A stretch of DNA of 64,000 bases from an uncultured Roseibium sp. (lineage in GTDB: Bacteria; Pseudomonadota; Alphaproteobacteria; Rhizobiales; Stappiaceae): positions 2,604,001 to 2,668,000 of the forward strand of contig NZ_OY780958.1 of the NCBI RefSeq assembly GCF_963675985.1, given 5' to 3'. Under the pieces are notes generated by a model that did no database searches, was not told the origin of the DNA, and saw only the letters and a program-made list of their open reading frames with translations. The translations under genes were made by a program, and so were the position numbers. Position 1 is the stretch's first letter; each line of letters opens with the position of its first letter. Positions 40,329 to 48,511 of the stretch are shown here, one piece after another.

Positions 40329-42923
40329 ATGGAAAAGAGCCTGTTTCGCTTCATATGGAAGTTCAGTGCACGCCAGCAGATATTCATTCTTCTCATCACG
40401 ATCATCTCCTATCCGATCACCTATATTCTGCTCGAGCTGCCGAAGCTGATCGTCAATGACGCGGTTCAGGGCGATGGCTTTCCGCGTGATATTTTCGGCC
40501 TGGAATTCGACCAGATCTCATATCTGTTTCTGTTGTGCTCGGCCTTCCTCGCTCTCGTCGTCGCCTCCAACGGGCTGAAGCTCTATATCAATGTGTTCAA
40601 GGGCCGGCTTGGCGAACGCATGCTTCGCAGGCTGCGCTTCGATCTCTTCCAGCGGGTCTTGCGGTTCCGGCTGCCCCATTTCCGCAAGGTGAGTTCGGGT
40701 GAAATCATCCCAATGATCACGGCGGAAGTCGAGGATGTGGGCGGGTTCATCGGCGAGGCGATCGCGCTGCCCGCCTATCAGGGCGGCATGCTTGTGGTGC
40801 AGCTCGGCTTCATCTTCATGCAGGATCCCCTGCTCGGTCTGGCCGCGATCAGTTCCTATCCGATCCAGGGCTATGTGATCCCGAAACTGCAGCGCAAGGT
40901 GGTGCTTCTCGCGCGCAAGCGGGTGAAAAACATCCGACTGATTTCCGACAAGATCGGCGAGAGCATTTCCGGGGTTCCGGAAATTCATGCCAACGACACG
41001 TCTGCCTGGCATTCGGCGGATTTTTCCGACCGGCTCTACGAAAATTTCAAGATCCGCTACGAGATCTTCAATCGAAAATATTTCATCAAGTTTCTCAACA
41101 ACTTCATGAACCAGCTCACGCCGTTCTTCTTCTATCTGATCGGCGGCTATCTGGTGATTGAAGGCAACATGAGCATCGGCGCCCTGCTCGCGGTGATTGC
41201 CGCCTACAAGGACCTGGCCGGCCCCTGGAAGGAACTTCTGGCCTATTACCAGATCGTGGCTGACGTCGACGTGAAGTACCAGACTGTCGTGGAGAACTTC
41301 GATCCGCCCGACATCTATCCGGTCGAGCGCCTGACGTCCGACGACCACATCCAGTTGTCCGGCGACCTGAAACTCAGCAATGTCTCGTTTTCCGGCGGTG
41401 CCGCCGGCCAGGAGGTCATGGATATCTCCATGACTGTGCCGGCCGGGAAATCCTGTGCCGTCGTCGGGCAGGACGGCTCGGGCCGGTCGGAGGTCCTGCA
41501 GCTCGCCGCAGGGCTGGTCAGTCCTTTATCGGGCCGCGTCGAAATCGGCGATCAGGATCTCGACCGGCTGACAGCTGCGACACTCGGCCGGGAAATCGCC
41601 TATGTCGGCGGCGCCATCCATATCTGGACGGGAACCATCCGGGACAATCTCTATTATGGCCTTCGTCATCGCCCGATCTCCGTTCCGGAACGTTCCGGCG
41701 ATGCCTTGCGGGAGTACAATCGCCGGCTCCTTGAGGCCAAGGAGACCAAGAACCCGACCTATGACATCGAAGCTCTCTGGGACGATCTGTCGGCAACCGG
41801 TACCGACAATGAGGAAGCCTTGGATGCCAGCGCATTGAAGCTGCTCACCGCGGTCGGCCTGGATGCGGATGTCTACCGGCTGGGCCTCCAGTCCCGCTTC
41901 GACCCGGGGATGAACGAAACGTTTGCGGAAAGAATTCTCACGGTCCGCAGGGAACTGACCGACCGGATCGCCCAGGATCCCAAGCTCAAGGATCTGGTCG
42001 AATTGTGGGATATGAAGACCTTCAACCCCAGCGCAAGTCTTGCGGAGAACCTGTTCTTCGCGGTCCCGACCGACCCGGAGATCACCCCGGACATGATGCC
42101 GGAGATTCCGGAGGTCAAGGACTTCCTGGCCACCGCGGGCCTGGACAAGAAGTTCCTGGAAATCGGTCTCAAGATCGCCGAAACCATGGTCGAGCTGTTT
42201 GCGAACGTCAGTGGCGACAGCGGATTGCTGGGCAACTACTCGTTCATCACCCAGGACGAGCTTCCGGACTTCGAGCGCATGATCCGGGTCGCGCGTTCCG
42301 GACAGCAGAAGCCGGGACTTTCGGAAAATGACAAGGTCCGGCTCCTGTCGCTGGCCTTCAAGCTGGTACCGGCCCGCCATCGTCTGGGCATCATGAACGA
42401 CGAACTGCAGTCCCAGATCATTGCCGCCCGCGCCCAGTTCCGCGATCAGGTGGTCGAGAAGGACGACAAGTTCCTCGCGATCGATCCGAACCTCTATCTG
42501 CCGCCGCTGACCATAGAAGACAATCTCCTGTTCGGTCGCGCCCGTGTGGACCGCCGGGATGCACGCCAAAGGATTGACCGGGTCCTGCGCTCGGTTGTGG
42601 AGGAAACAGGCCTGCGCGAACCGATCATTTATGCCGGCTTCAGCTATCATGTGGGTATTTCGGGCTCTCGCCTGTCCGCCCAGCAACGCCGGCGCCTGGC
42701 GCTTGTCCGCGGTCTTCTGAAGAATGCGAAGGTGACCATTCTCGACGATATCGCCACCGGGCTCAGCGACGAAGACAAGGCTTTGCGCCAGTCGATCCGC
42801 ACCGTTCTTGAAGGCCGGACCCTGTTGTTCGGCACGCCGAACGAAGTGGTTGCCGCCGAATTCGACCATGCGGTTACGCTTGATCAGGGACGGATTGCAT
42901 CGAAAGATACTCAGGATGCTTGA
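40329..42923 (+). CDS. ABC-exporter-like protein with a degenerate, interrupted nucleotide-binding domain
   Basis: 864 aa. Residues about 1-310 form a six-helix exporter membrane domain (MEKSLFRFIWKFSARQQIFI, with helices near 20, 60, 155 and 270). The nucleotide-binding part starts near 345 but is abnormal. Walker A (about 378) is GQDGSGRSE, with Arg for the essential Lys. The signature (about 780) is LSAQQ, not LSGGQ. Walker B (about 803) is TILDDI, without the catalytic Glu. The H-loop position has GTPNEV. About 350 residues separate Q-loop and signature (normally about 50-60). The segment TIRDNLYYG after the Q-loop recurs as SLAENLFFA (about 570) and TIEDNLLFG (about 727). It may be regulatory, or may need a partner ATPase. 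Confidence 0.85.
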   Translation: MEKSLFRFIWKFSARQQIFILLITIISYPITYILLELPKLIVNDAVQGDGFPRDIFGLEFDQISYLFLLCSAFLALVVASNGLKLYINVFKGRLGERMLRRLRFDLFQRVLRFRLPHFRKVSSGEIIPMITAEVEDVGGFIGEAIALPAYQGGMLVVQLGFIFMQDPLLGLAAISSYPIQGYVIPKLQRKVVLLARKRVKNIRLISDKIGESISGVPEIHANDTSAWHSADFSDRLYENFKIRYEIFNRKYFIKFLNNFMNQLTPFFFYLIGGYLVIEGNMSIGALLAVIAAYKDLAGPWKELLAYYQIVADVDVKYQTVVENFDPPDIYPVERLTSDDHIQLSGDLKLSNVSFSGGAAGQEVMDISMTVPAGKSCAVVGQDGSGRSEVLQLAAGLVSPLSGRVEIGDQDLDRLTAATLGREIAYVGGAIHIWTGTIRDNLYYGLRHRPISVPERSGDALREYNRRLLEAKETKNPTYDIEALWDDLSATGTDNEEALDASALKLLTAVGLDADVYRLGLQSRFDPGMNETFAERILTVRRELTDRIAQDPKLKDLVELWDMKTFNPSASLAENLFFAVPTDPEITPDMMPEIPEVKDFLATAGLDKKFLEIGLKIAETMVELFANVSGDSGLLGNYSFITQDELPDFERMIRVARSGQQKPGLSENDKVRLLSLAFKLVPARHRLGIMNDELQSQIIAARAQFRDQVVEKDDKFLAIDPNLYLPPLTIEDNLLFGRARVDRRDARQRIDRVLRSVVEETGLREPIIYAGFSYHVGISGSRLSAQQRRRLALVRGLLKNAKVTILDDIATGLSDEDKALRQSIRTVLEGRTLLFGTPNEVVAAEFDHAVTLDQGRIASKDTQDA

Positions 42924-43012
42924 GGATCGGCAACCAAGATGCTTTTCTGGAACCCGCTTGCCGGTGACGGCCGGCAGATGTCTCGCCGTCTCTGACGGCA
43001 AAGGAGGTTAGT

Positions 43013-43468
43013 GTGTCTTTGGATAGCGAAGTCGGGGCTCTGCGCAAGATTCCCTTGTTCAGGGGTATCGACGATACAAAGCTGCGACTTCTTGCCTTCA
43101 TCAGCGACCGGATGGAGTACAAGACCGGCGAACGCTTGTGTACCCAGGGAGAAGAAGGTGATTCCGCCTTCATCATCCTGAAAGGATCCGCCGACGTTCT
43201 GGTCAACACCCCCGACGGGGAAAAGGCCGTGGCCAAGGTCGAGGCCAACTCGATCGTCGGCGAAATCGCCATCCTGTGTGATGTGCCGAGAACCGCAACC
43301 CTTGTCGCGGCAAACGACATGGATGTGCTCACAGTTTCCAAGGATGATTTCCTGAAGCTCTTGAAGGAATTTCCCGATATGGCCCTTGAGGTCATGCGTA
43401 CTCTTGCCCTCAGGCTGGAGCAAACGACGCGCGATCTTGCCGCTGCCCGCTCGGGCGCGGCGGCTTGA
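43013..43468 (+). CDS. Stand-alone cyclic-nucleotide-binding domain protein
   Basis: 151 aa, a CRP-type beta roll without any DNA-binding domain: LRKIPLFRGIDDTKLRLLAF, GERLCTQGEEGDSAFIILKG and the phosphate-binding cassette VGEIAILCDVPRTATLVA with the Glu and Arg that contact the cyclic phosphate. It should bind cAMP or cGMP. The GTG start has a strong AAGGAGG site 7 bases ahead. It lies 89 bases after the ABC-like gene and 11 before the MBL gene. It may regulate the ABC-like protein directly (inference). Confidence 0.9.
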   Translation: MSLDSEVGALRKIPLFRGIDDTKLRLLAFISDRMEYKTGERLCTQGEEGDSAFIILKGSADVLVNTPDGEKAVAKVEANSIVGEIAILCDVPRTATLVAANDMDVLTVSKDDFLKLLKEFPDMALEVMRTLALRLEQTTRDLAAARSGAAA

Positions 43469-43479
43469 AGGAGTATTGA

Positions 43480-44304
43480 GTGGCCGACCAGTTTTCGCTT
43501 CGCTGCTGGGGTGCGCGCGGCTCGACGCCGACGCCGGGTGCCAGCACGCTCCGCTACGGCGGGGAAACGACCTGTTTCGAACTTCGCGCCGGCAAGTCGC
43601 TTGTGCTGGTCGACTGCGGCTCGGGCGCGCGGAATTTCGGCGCGGATCTGTGCAAGTGCGCGCCGGTCGCCTTCGATCTCCTGTTCACCCACACGCATCT
43701 GGACCACATCTGCGGGCTGCCGTTTTTCAAGCCCGCCTATGATCCCCGCTTCGAGGTGAACGCTTGGGCGGGACATTTCCTCGACGAGACCAGCCTGGTG
43801 GATATCGTCGAACGGATCATGTCGCCACCGATCTTTCCCGTTGCCGCAAAAACCCTGAAGGCGGTGAACTTCCGCACATTCCAGGCCGGAGACATCCTGC
43901 CGCGCAATGACGACCTGGTCATCCGGACGGTCCGGCTCAATCATCCCGGCGGCGCCTGCGGCTACCGGTTCGACTACCAAGACAAGTCGATCTGCATCAT
44001 CACCGATCACGAGCATGGCGATCCGGAGATCGATGCCAATGTCCGCAGCTTCGTGGAGGGGGCCGATGTCATGATCTACGATGCCATGTTCACCGACGAC
44101 GAATATGAAACCTACAAGGGTTGGGGACATTCCACATGGCAAGAGGCCGTTGCCCTTGCCCGGGAGGCAAACGTAAAGGTGCCGGTTCTGTTCCATCACG
44201 ACCCGCGCCGGTCCGACGACGAACTCGATGAGATCGGCATGGCCGCGGACGCAGCCTATCCAGGCACGTTGGTTGCGAGCGAGGGCATGCTGCTCACACC
44301 TTAA
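43480..44304 (+). CDS. Metallo-beta-lactamase-fold hydrolase, possible cyclic nucleotide phosphodiesterase
   Basis: 274 aa. The MBL metal motif is complete: TPGASTLRYGG near the N-terminus, FTHTHLDHICGLP (HxHxDH), LNHPGGACGYRF, IITDHEHGD and the C-terminal VLFHHDPRRSDDEL. The group resembles RNase Z-like and PDE-type hydrolases rather than beta-lactamases. Lying between a cyclic-nucleotide-binding gene and a nucleotide cyclase gene, it could hydrolyse cAMP or cGMP; that is inference. The GTG start has AAGGAG 8 bases ahead. Confidence 0.87.
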   Translation: MADQFSLRCWGARGSTPTPGASTLRYGGETTCFELRAGKSLVLVDCGSGARNFGADLCKCAPVAFDLLFTHTHLDHICGLPFFKPAYDPRFEVNAWAGHFLDETSLVDIVERIMSPPIFPVAAKTLKAVNFRTFQAGDILPRNDDLVIRTVRLNHPGGACGYRFDYQDKSICIITDHEHGDPEIDANVRSFVEGADVMIYDAMFTDDEYETYKGWGHSTWQEAVALAREANVKVPVLFHHDPRRSDDELDEIGMAADAAYPGTLVASEGMLLTP

Positions 44305-44435
44305 CCGCTTTCTGCCGATCACGCAGGATCACAAAGCTTGAAGAAGGCTTGCCGTCGCCCGTCGGACCGCGCAATGTGGCGGAATCGGGCGTTGCCGGGT
44401 TTTCCGGTCCCAAATGAGAAGCAAGCGACACGGCG

Positions 44436-45788
44436 ATGGCGGGGTTTCGGGACACAATCAGCTCCATACTGAGAGGCGGGCTGCCGGAACCGGGGATACC
44501 TGAACGGGTCCGCGCCGAATTCCGCCTGCGCGAAGCGGAATCGGAGCGGCTGATCGGCTGGGTTCAGCTCGCCCTGGTCCTGTTCTTCTCCTCGCTTTAC
44601 GCCATCGCCCCGCGCGCGGAAGGGACTGCCGGGTTTAATTTCGTTCCGCTCGCGCTTGGCATCTACTTTCTTTTTACACTCGTCCGGCTGGTTCTCTCGT
44701 ACCGGATCATCCTGCCAACCTGGTATCTGATCGTCTCCATCGGCGTCGACATGGCACTCCTGGTCGGCCTGATCTTTTCCTTCCATATCCAGTACAATCA
44801 GCACCCGACCTTCTATCTGAAGGCGCCGACGCTGATGTATATGTTCATCTTCATCAGCCTGCGCGCCCTGCGCTTCGACCCCCGGTTCGTTCTGACCACG
44901 GGCTTCGTCGCGGTGTGCGGCTGGGTCGGTCTGGTGCTTTATGCCGTTCTGGCGGATATGGGCAGCATGCGGGTCACCCGGAACTATGTCGAATACCTGA
45001 CCAGCAATTCCATTCTGATCGGCGCGGAACTGGACAAGACTGTTGTCATCATCACGGTGACCGCGATCCTGACCGCTGCACTCTACCGAGGCCGGAAGAT
45101 GATGATGTCGTCGATACGGGAACAGACGGCGGCAAGTGATCTCCGCCGCTTCTTCGCGCCCGAGGTCGCGGCCTCCATCACAGGCGCAGAGGACAGGCTT
45201 CAGGCCGGCGAAGGTGTCGTTCGGGAAGCTGCCATCCTTTATGTGGATGTCCGAAACTTCACCCGGACCGCCCAGCTCCTGCCACCGGAAAAGGTCATGG
45301 CGGTGCTGGCCGCCTACCAGGAAACGGCGGTTGAAGTGATCGAACGGGAAGGCGGGCGAGTGGACAAGTTCCTCGGCGACGGAATCCTGGCAACCTTCGG
45401 CGCTATTCACCCCTCAGAGACCTACGCCGCGGATGCCCTGAGGGCCGCCCGGGCGGTTGTCGTGGCAACGCAGGACAACAAGGATCTGTTTCAGACAGCC
45501 GGTTGGCCGGGCGATTTAAGGATCGGTACGGCCGTTGCCGCCGGTCCGGTCACTGTCGGTGTTGTCGGCGCCCATGACCGCCTCGAATTCACCGTCATCG
45601 GAGACGCGGTCAACAGGGCCGCCAAACTCGAAGACGCGAACAAGCAGGAAGCCTCACAGGCGCTCACCGATGCCGCGACCTGGGATCTGGCGGCAGCCCA
45701 GGGTTATACGGGGTCGCCCGCTCAGGATCGCGCCGCCCGCCCGATCAGCGGTCTTGCCGTCCCCCAGGATCTGAAGGTGCTTGCCTAG
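44436..45788 (+). CDS. Membrane-bound class III adenylate/guanylate cyclase
   Basis: 450 aa. About six membrane helices fill residues 38-225 (IGWVQLALVLFFSSLYAIAP, WYLIVSIGVDMALLVGLIFS, FVLTTGFVAVCGWVGLVLYA). A linker helix leads to a C-terminal class III catalytic domain (about 260-420): the metal-binding Asp residues in ILYVDVRNFT and VDKFLGDGILATFG, and the transition-state Asn/Arg in VIGDAVNRAAKL. All are intact, so it should be active, most likely making cAMP. It follows the MBL gene by 131 bases on the same strand and completes a maker-sensor-hydrolase set. Confidence 0.92.
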   Translation: MAGFRDTISSILRGGLPEPGIPERVRAEFRLREAESERLIGWVQLALVLFFSSLYAIAPRAEGTAGFNFVPLALGIYFLFTLVRLVLSYRIILPTWYLIVSIGVDMALLVGLIFSFHIQYNQHPTFYLKAPTLMYMFIFISLRALRFDPRFVLTTGFVAVCGWVGLVLYAVLADMGSMRVTRNYVEYLTSNSILIGAELDKTVVIITVTAILTAALYRGRKMMMSSIREQTAASDLRRFFAPEVAASITGAEDRLQAGEGVVREAAILYVDVRNFTRTAQLLPPEKVMAVLAAYQETAVEVIEREGGRVDKFLGDGILATFGAIHPSETYAADALRAARAVVVATQDNKDLFQTAGWPGDLRIGTAVAAGPVTVGVVGAHDRLEFTVIGDAVNRAAKLEDANKQEASQALTDAATWDLAAAQGYTGSPAQDRAARPISGLAVPQDLKVLA

Positions 45789-45924
45789 AACGCCACGGTT
45801 TCGGATTGGCTGCCTTCGGTACTTTGAAATGCTCCCCCTGCCGATTTCATCCTGTTGGTTGCACTGGCAATTGTATTTCTGCCCTTGACCTCGCGGATGT
45901 TTCAGTCCAGTTTCCGTTCATCAG

Positions 45925-45963
45925 TTTACGTCAAAGTCAAAAGAATAAAAAATGTGACGTAAA
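45925..45963. promoter_or_regulatory. Dyad repeat in the promoter of the SDR gene
   Basis: TTTACGTCA (45925-45933) and TGACGTAAA (45955-45963) form a perfect inverted pair, 30 bases from centre to centre (about three helical turns). The sequence between is A-rich. It lies 35 bases before the SDR start and looks like an operator for a dimeric regulator whose half-site is TTTACGTCA. Confidence 0.5.
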
Positions 45964-45997
45964 ATCAATATTTTATATCTAGGGATGCGGAGGCAAT

Positions 45998-46765
45998 ATG
46001 GAACTCAACGATAAAATCGCCGCTGTGGTCACTGGCGGCGCATCCGGCCTGGGCGCTGCTACGGCACGCATGCTGGCATCTCAAGGCGTCAAGGTGGCAC
46101 TGTTCGATCGCGACCAGACGCAGGGCGAAGCCGTCGCGAAGGAAATCGGCGGGCTGTTCGTCAATGTCGATGTGACCGACCAGGCAAGCGTCGAGGCCGG
46201 TTTTGCGGCAGCACGTGACGCCCACGGGACAGAACGGATTCTGATCAACTGCGCCGGGATCGCCCCGGTCGCCAAGACGACCTCGCGCGGCGAACCTCAC
46301 CCGATGGACATGTTCGAGAAGGTGATTGCCGTCAACCTAGTCGGCTCGTTCCGTTGCATCGCGCTCTCGTCTACCGCGATGGTGGAACTCGAGCCGCTGA
46401 ACGAGGATGGTGCCCGCGGTGTGATCGTCTCCACCGCGTCCGTCGCCGCTTTCGACGGCCAGATCGGTCAGGTTGCCTATGCATCCTCCAAGGCCGGGAT
46501 TGCAGGCATGACTTTGCCGGTCGCCCGCGATCTGTCAAAGGCCGGTATCCGCGTCATGACCATCGCACCGGGCATTTTCGAAACGCCGATGCTGCTCGGC
46601 CTGTCGCAGGAAGTCCAGGACAGCCTCGGCCAGCAGGTGCCCTTCCCGTCCCGTCTGGGCCGGGCGGCGGAATATGCGCAACTCGTCAAGTCGATCTGTG
46701 AAAACGACATGCTGAACGGCGAAACCATCCGTCTCGACGGCGCCATCCGCATGGCGCCCCGGTAG
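45998..46765 (+). CDS. SDR-family dehydrogenase, 3-hydroxyacyl-CoA dehydrogenase type II-like
   Basis: 255 aa short-chain dehydrogenase. It has VVTGGASGLGAATARMLASQ, the INCAGIAPVAK core, the catalytic Ser in IVSTASVAAFDGQIGQ, YxxxK in YASSKAGIAGM and the C-terminal PGIFETPMLLGL. This order matches 3-hydroxy-2-methylbutyryl-CoA/3-hydroxyacyl-CoA dehydrogenases (HSD17B10-like) of fatty acid and isoleucine breakdown. A dyad site lies in the promoter (45925-45963) and a terminator follows. The gene stands alone. Confidence 0.88.
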   Translation: MELNDKIAAVVTGGASGLGAATARMLASQGVKVALFDRDQTQGEAVAKEIGGLFVNVDVTDQASVEAGFAAARDAHGTERILINCAGIAPVAKTTSRGEPHPMDMFEKVIAVNLVGSFRCIALSSTAMVELEPLNEDGARGVIVSTASVAAFDGQIGQVAYASSKAGIAGMTLPVARDLSKAGIRVMTIAPGIFETPMLLGLSQEVQDSLGQQVPFPSRLGRAAEYAQLVKSICENDMLNGETIRLDGAIRMAPR

Positions 46766-46816
46766 GCCGCGGCCTCGGGTCGGACTGCCCAAAGAAAACG
46801 TTCTAAATCAGTGTGG

Positions 46817-46844
46817 AAGGCGGCTTGTCCTCAAGCCGCCTTTT
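46817..46844 (+). terminator. Intrinsic terminator of the SDR gene
   Basis: AAGGCGGCTTG (46817-46827) pairs with CAAGCCGCCTT (46832-46842) around TCCT, with a short T run. It can act in both directions between convergent genes. Confidence 0.75.
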
Positions 46845-46902
46845 GCATGTGCACCCTGGCTGTTTCCAACACGTTCATCCGTACTGGAGGAGCTTCCGCC
46901 CC

Positions 46903-47283
46903 CTAAGGGTAGCTCACCACTTCGAACTCGATGCCATCGTCATCGTCGAAGTAGAAGCGGCGGCCCGGTTCATAGTCGGCATGGTTGTGCGGCGTGTAAC
47001 CCATGGCCTTGACCCTTTCCTCGGTCGTATCCAGGTCGTTGACGACGACGCCGATATGATTGAGCCCGCCCCGGGTGGTGTAACTATCAGGCGGATCGTT
47101 CGGCTTTCCGAGCGAATAGACCGCCACATAGGAACTGTCGTTGCCGACATGAACCGCGAAGCCTCCGGCCTTGGCCTCGCCCTGCCAGCGGATATGCCAG
47201 CCGAACAGATCGGCGAGCCTTTGCGCGGTTTTCACCGGGTCGCTGACGGTGATGTTGACGTGCTCCAGAAATGCTTCGGCCAT
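46903..47283 (-). CDS. VOC-family (glyoxalase/dioxygenase fold) protein
   Basis: 126 aa, a single glyoxalase-like domain pair: MAEAFLEHVNITVSDPVKTA with the metal His, AKAGGFAVHVGNDSSYVAVY, GLNHIGVVVNDLDTTEERVK with a second His, and RFYFDDDDGIEFEVVSYP with the Glu ligand. Proteins of this type include lactoylglutathione lyases and antibiotic-binding proteins. It is divergent from soxR, and its promoter has the long spacer and dyad of a SoxR-activated gene (47318-47348). It probably helps against redox-active or electrophilic compounds. Confidence 0.9.
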   Translation of the reverse strand: MAEAFLEHVNITVSDPVKTAQRLADLFGWHIRWQGEAKAGGFAVHVGNDSSYVAVYSLGKPNDPPDSYTTRGGLNHIGVVVNDLDTTEERVKAMGYTPHNHADYEPGRRFYFDDDDGIEFEVVSYP

Positions 47284-47317
47284 CGGCCTTTCTCCTGTTT
47301 GACTTGAACAGGTTCCT

Positions 47318-47348
47318 GATCTAGGACCTAAACCTTACTTGAGGTCAA
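47318..47348 (-). promoter_or_regulatory. SoxR-type promoter with 19-bp spacer and soxbox
   Basis: Read on the minus strand, -35 TTGACC (47348-47343) and -10 TAGATC (47323-47318) are separated by 19 bases. This is the over-long spacer that MerR-family activators such as SoxR correct by DNA distortion. The dyad CCTAAACCTTACTTGAGG (47327-47344) between them matches the E. coli soxbox (CCTCAAG-N4-CTTGAGG) at 14 of 18 positions. Confidence 0.8.
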
Positions 47349-47365
47349 GAGTTAGGCGGAAAATT

Positions 47366-47836
47366 ATGGCACGAGCCAGAGGCAGCGACCTGCTTTCGAT
47401 CGGCGACCTGGCGGCGCGGACCGGCCTGTCTGTGTCTGCGATCCGTTTTTACGAGACGAAAGGGCTGGTAACGCCAGCCCGCAATGCCGGCGGTCAGCGC
47501 CGGTTCCTGCGGTCCGATATCCGCCGGCTTTCCTTTGTGCTGATCGCCCAGGAATTCGGCTTCACCATCGCCGAAATCGCCGATCACCTTAAGTCCCTGC
47601 CGGAAGGCAGAACACCGACGAAGCGCGACTGGACCCGCATCAGCCAGACCTTCCGCGGTCATCTCGACAGGAAAATCGAAACCCTGAACCGGTTGCGTGA
47701 TCGCCTCGACGGCTGCATCGGCTGCGGGTGCCTCTCGCTGGAAAGCTGTGCTCTCTACAATCCGCAAGACCGCGCCGGCCACAGCGGAGCGGGACCGCGC
47801 TTCGTGATCGCCCCCTCGCCATCCGATTTGGATTAG
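47366..47836 (+). CDS. soxR: Redox-sensitive transcriptional activator SoxR
   Basis: 156 aa MerR-family regulator. The helix-turn-helix is SIGDLAARTGLSVSAIRFYE, then RRFLRSDIRRLSFVLIAQEF, and a dimerisation helix leads to the [2Fe-2S] cluster motif CIGCGCLSLESC (about residues 117-128), the SoxR hallmark (CIGCGCLS--C). It activates promoters when its cluster is oxidised by redox-cycling compounds. The start MARARGSDLL is preferred over an upstream ATG. The divergent VOC gene is the probable direct target; no soxS gene is nearby. Confidence 0.95.
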   Translation: MARARGSDLLSIGDLAARTGLSVSAIRFYETKGLVTPARNAGGQRRFLRSDIRRLSFVLIAQEFGFTIAEIADHLKSLPEGRTPTKRDWTRISQTFRGHLDRKIETLNRLRDRLDGCIGCGCLSLESCALYNPQDRAGHSGAGPRFVIAPSPSDLD

Positions 47837-47919
47837 GCCGATCTGGAAACGGCGGACGGTAACTTCTTTTTTCATGTCTGCGGTTAATCTGCAGCCAAAC
47901 GGAGCGGGAGGTTCAGAAC

Positions 47920-48486
47920 ATGGTTCGCAAACACATTCGCCTACTGGCTACGGTCGCAACTCTTGCTATCTCAGGCTTGCCGGCGGTGATGTCGTCGTCA
48001 CATGCGGCAGATGTCTCGATTTCACCGGTCGCAAAGCCCAAGGCGCCGGCCGCGCCGGTCGTCGCCAAGCCGAAACCGGCCGCGTCGGAGGAAACGGCCG
48101 CCGACGCGCCTGCAGAGACGCCCTACAAGAAGGTCATCGACGTCTTTACCGGCGACACCACGATAGCCGGCGAGAAGGCCAGTTTTCCGGTCAATGACCC
48201 CGGCATCAAGTCCCTGATCGTCACCATGGAACCGGGCGAAAAGACCGCCTGGCACCAGCATGGCACGCCTCTTTATGCCTATATTCTGGAAGGGGATCTG
48301 ACCGTGACCTACGAGGGGATCGGCGCGCGGCACTACAAGCCGGGCGACGGTTTCCTGGAGGCCATGCATGTGACCCATCAGGGGCAAAACACCGGCACCA
48401 CTCCGGTGCGCATCCTGGCAGTGTTCCTCACCGGCGACGGCAACAAGCCGACGATACCGGAAAAGGCGCCGAACGGCTCCCAATAG
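47920..48486 (+). CDS. Secreted cupin domain protein
   Basis: 188 aa with a signal peptide (MVRKHIRLLATVATLAISGL, cleavage near SHAAD at residue 30) and a Pro/Ala/Lys-rich linker (residues 35-65). The cupin domain has the metal motif in PGEKTAWHQHGTPLYAYILE and MHVTHQGQNTGTTPVRILAV. The fold is a small periplasmic cupin of unknown function, perhaps metal-binding. It follows soxR on the same strand by 83 bases; whether it is redox-controlled is open. Confidence 0.85.
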   Translation: MVRKHIRLLATVATLAISGLPAVMSSSHAADVSISPVAKPKAPAAPVVAKPKPAASEETAADAPAETPYKKVIDVFTGDTTIAGEKASFPVNDPGIKSLIVTMEPGEKTAWHQHGTPLYAYILEGDLTVTYEGIGARHYKPGDGFLEAMHVTHQGQNTGTTPVRILAVFLTGDGNKPTIPEKAPNGSQ

Positions 48487-48511
48487 GGCGCCGTTCAAGG
48501 TACGGATGTTC

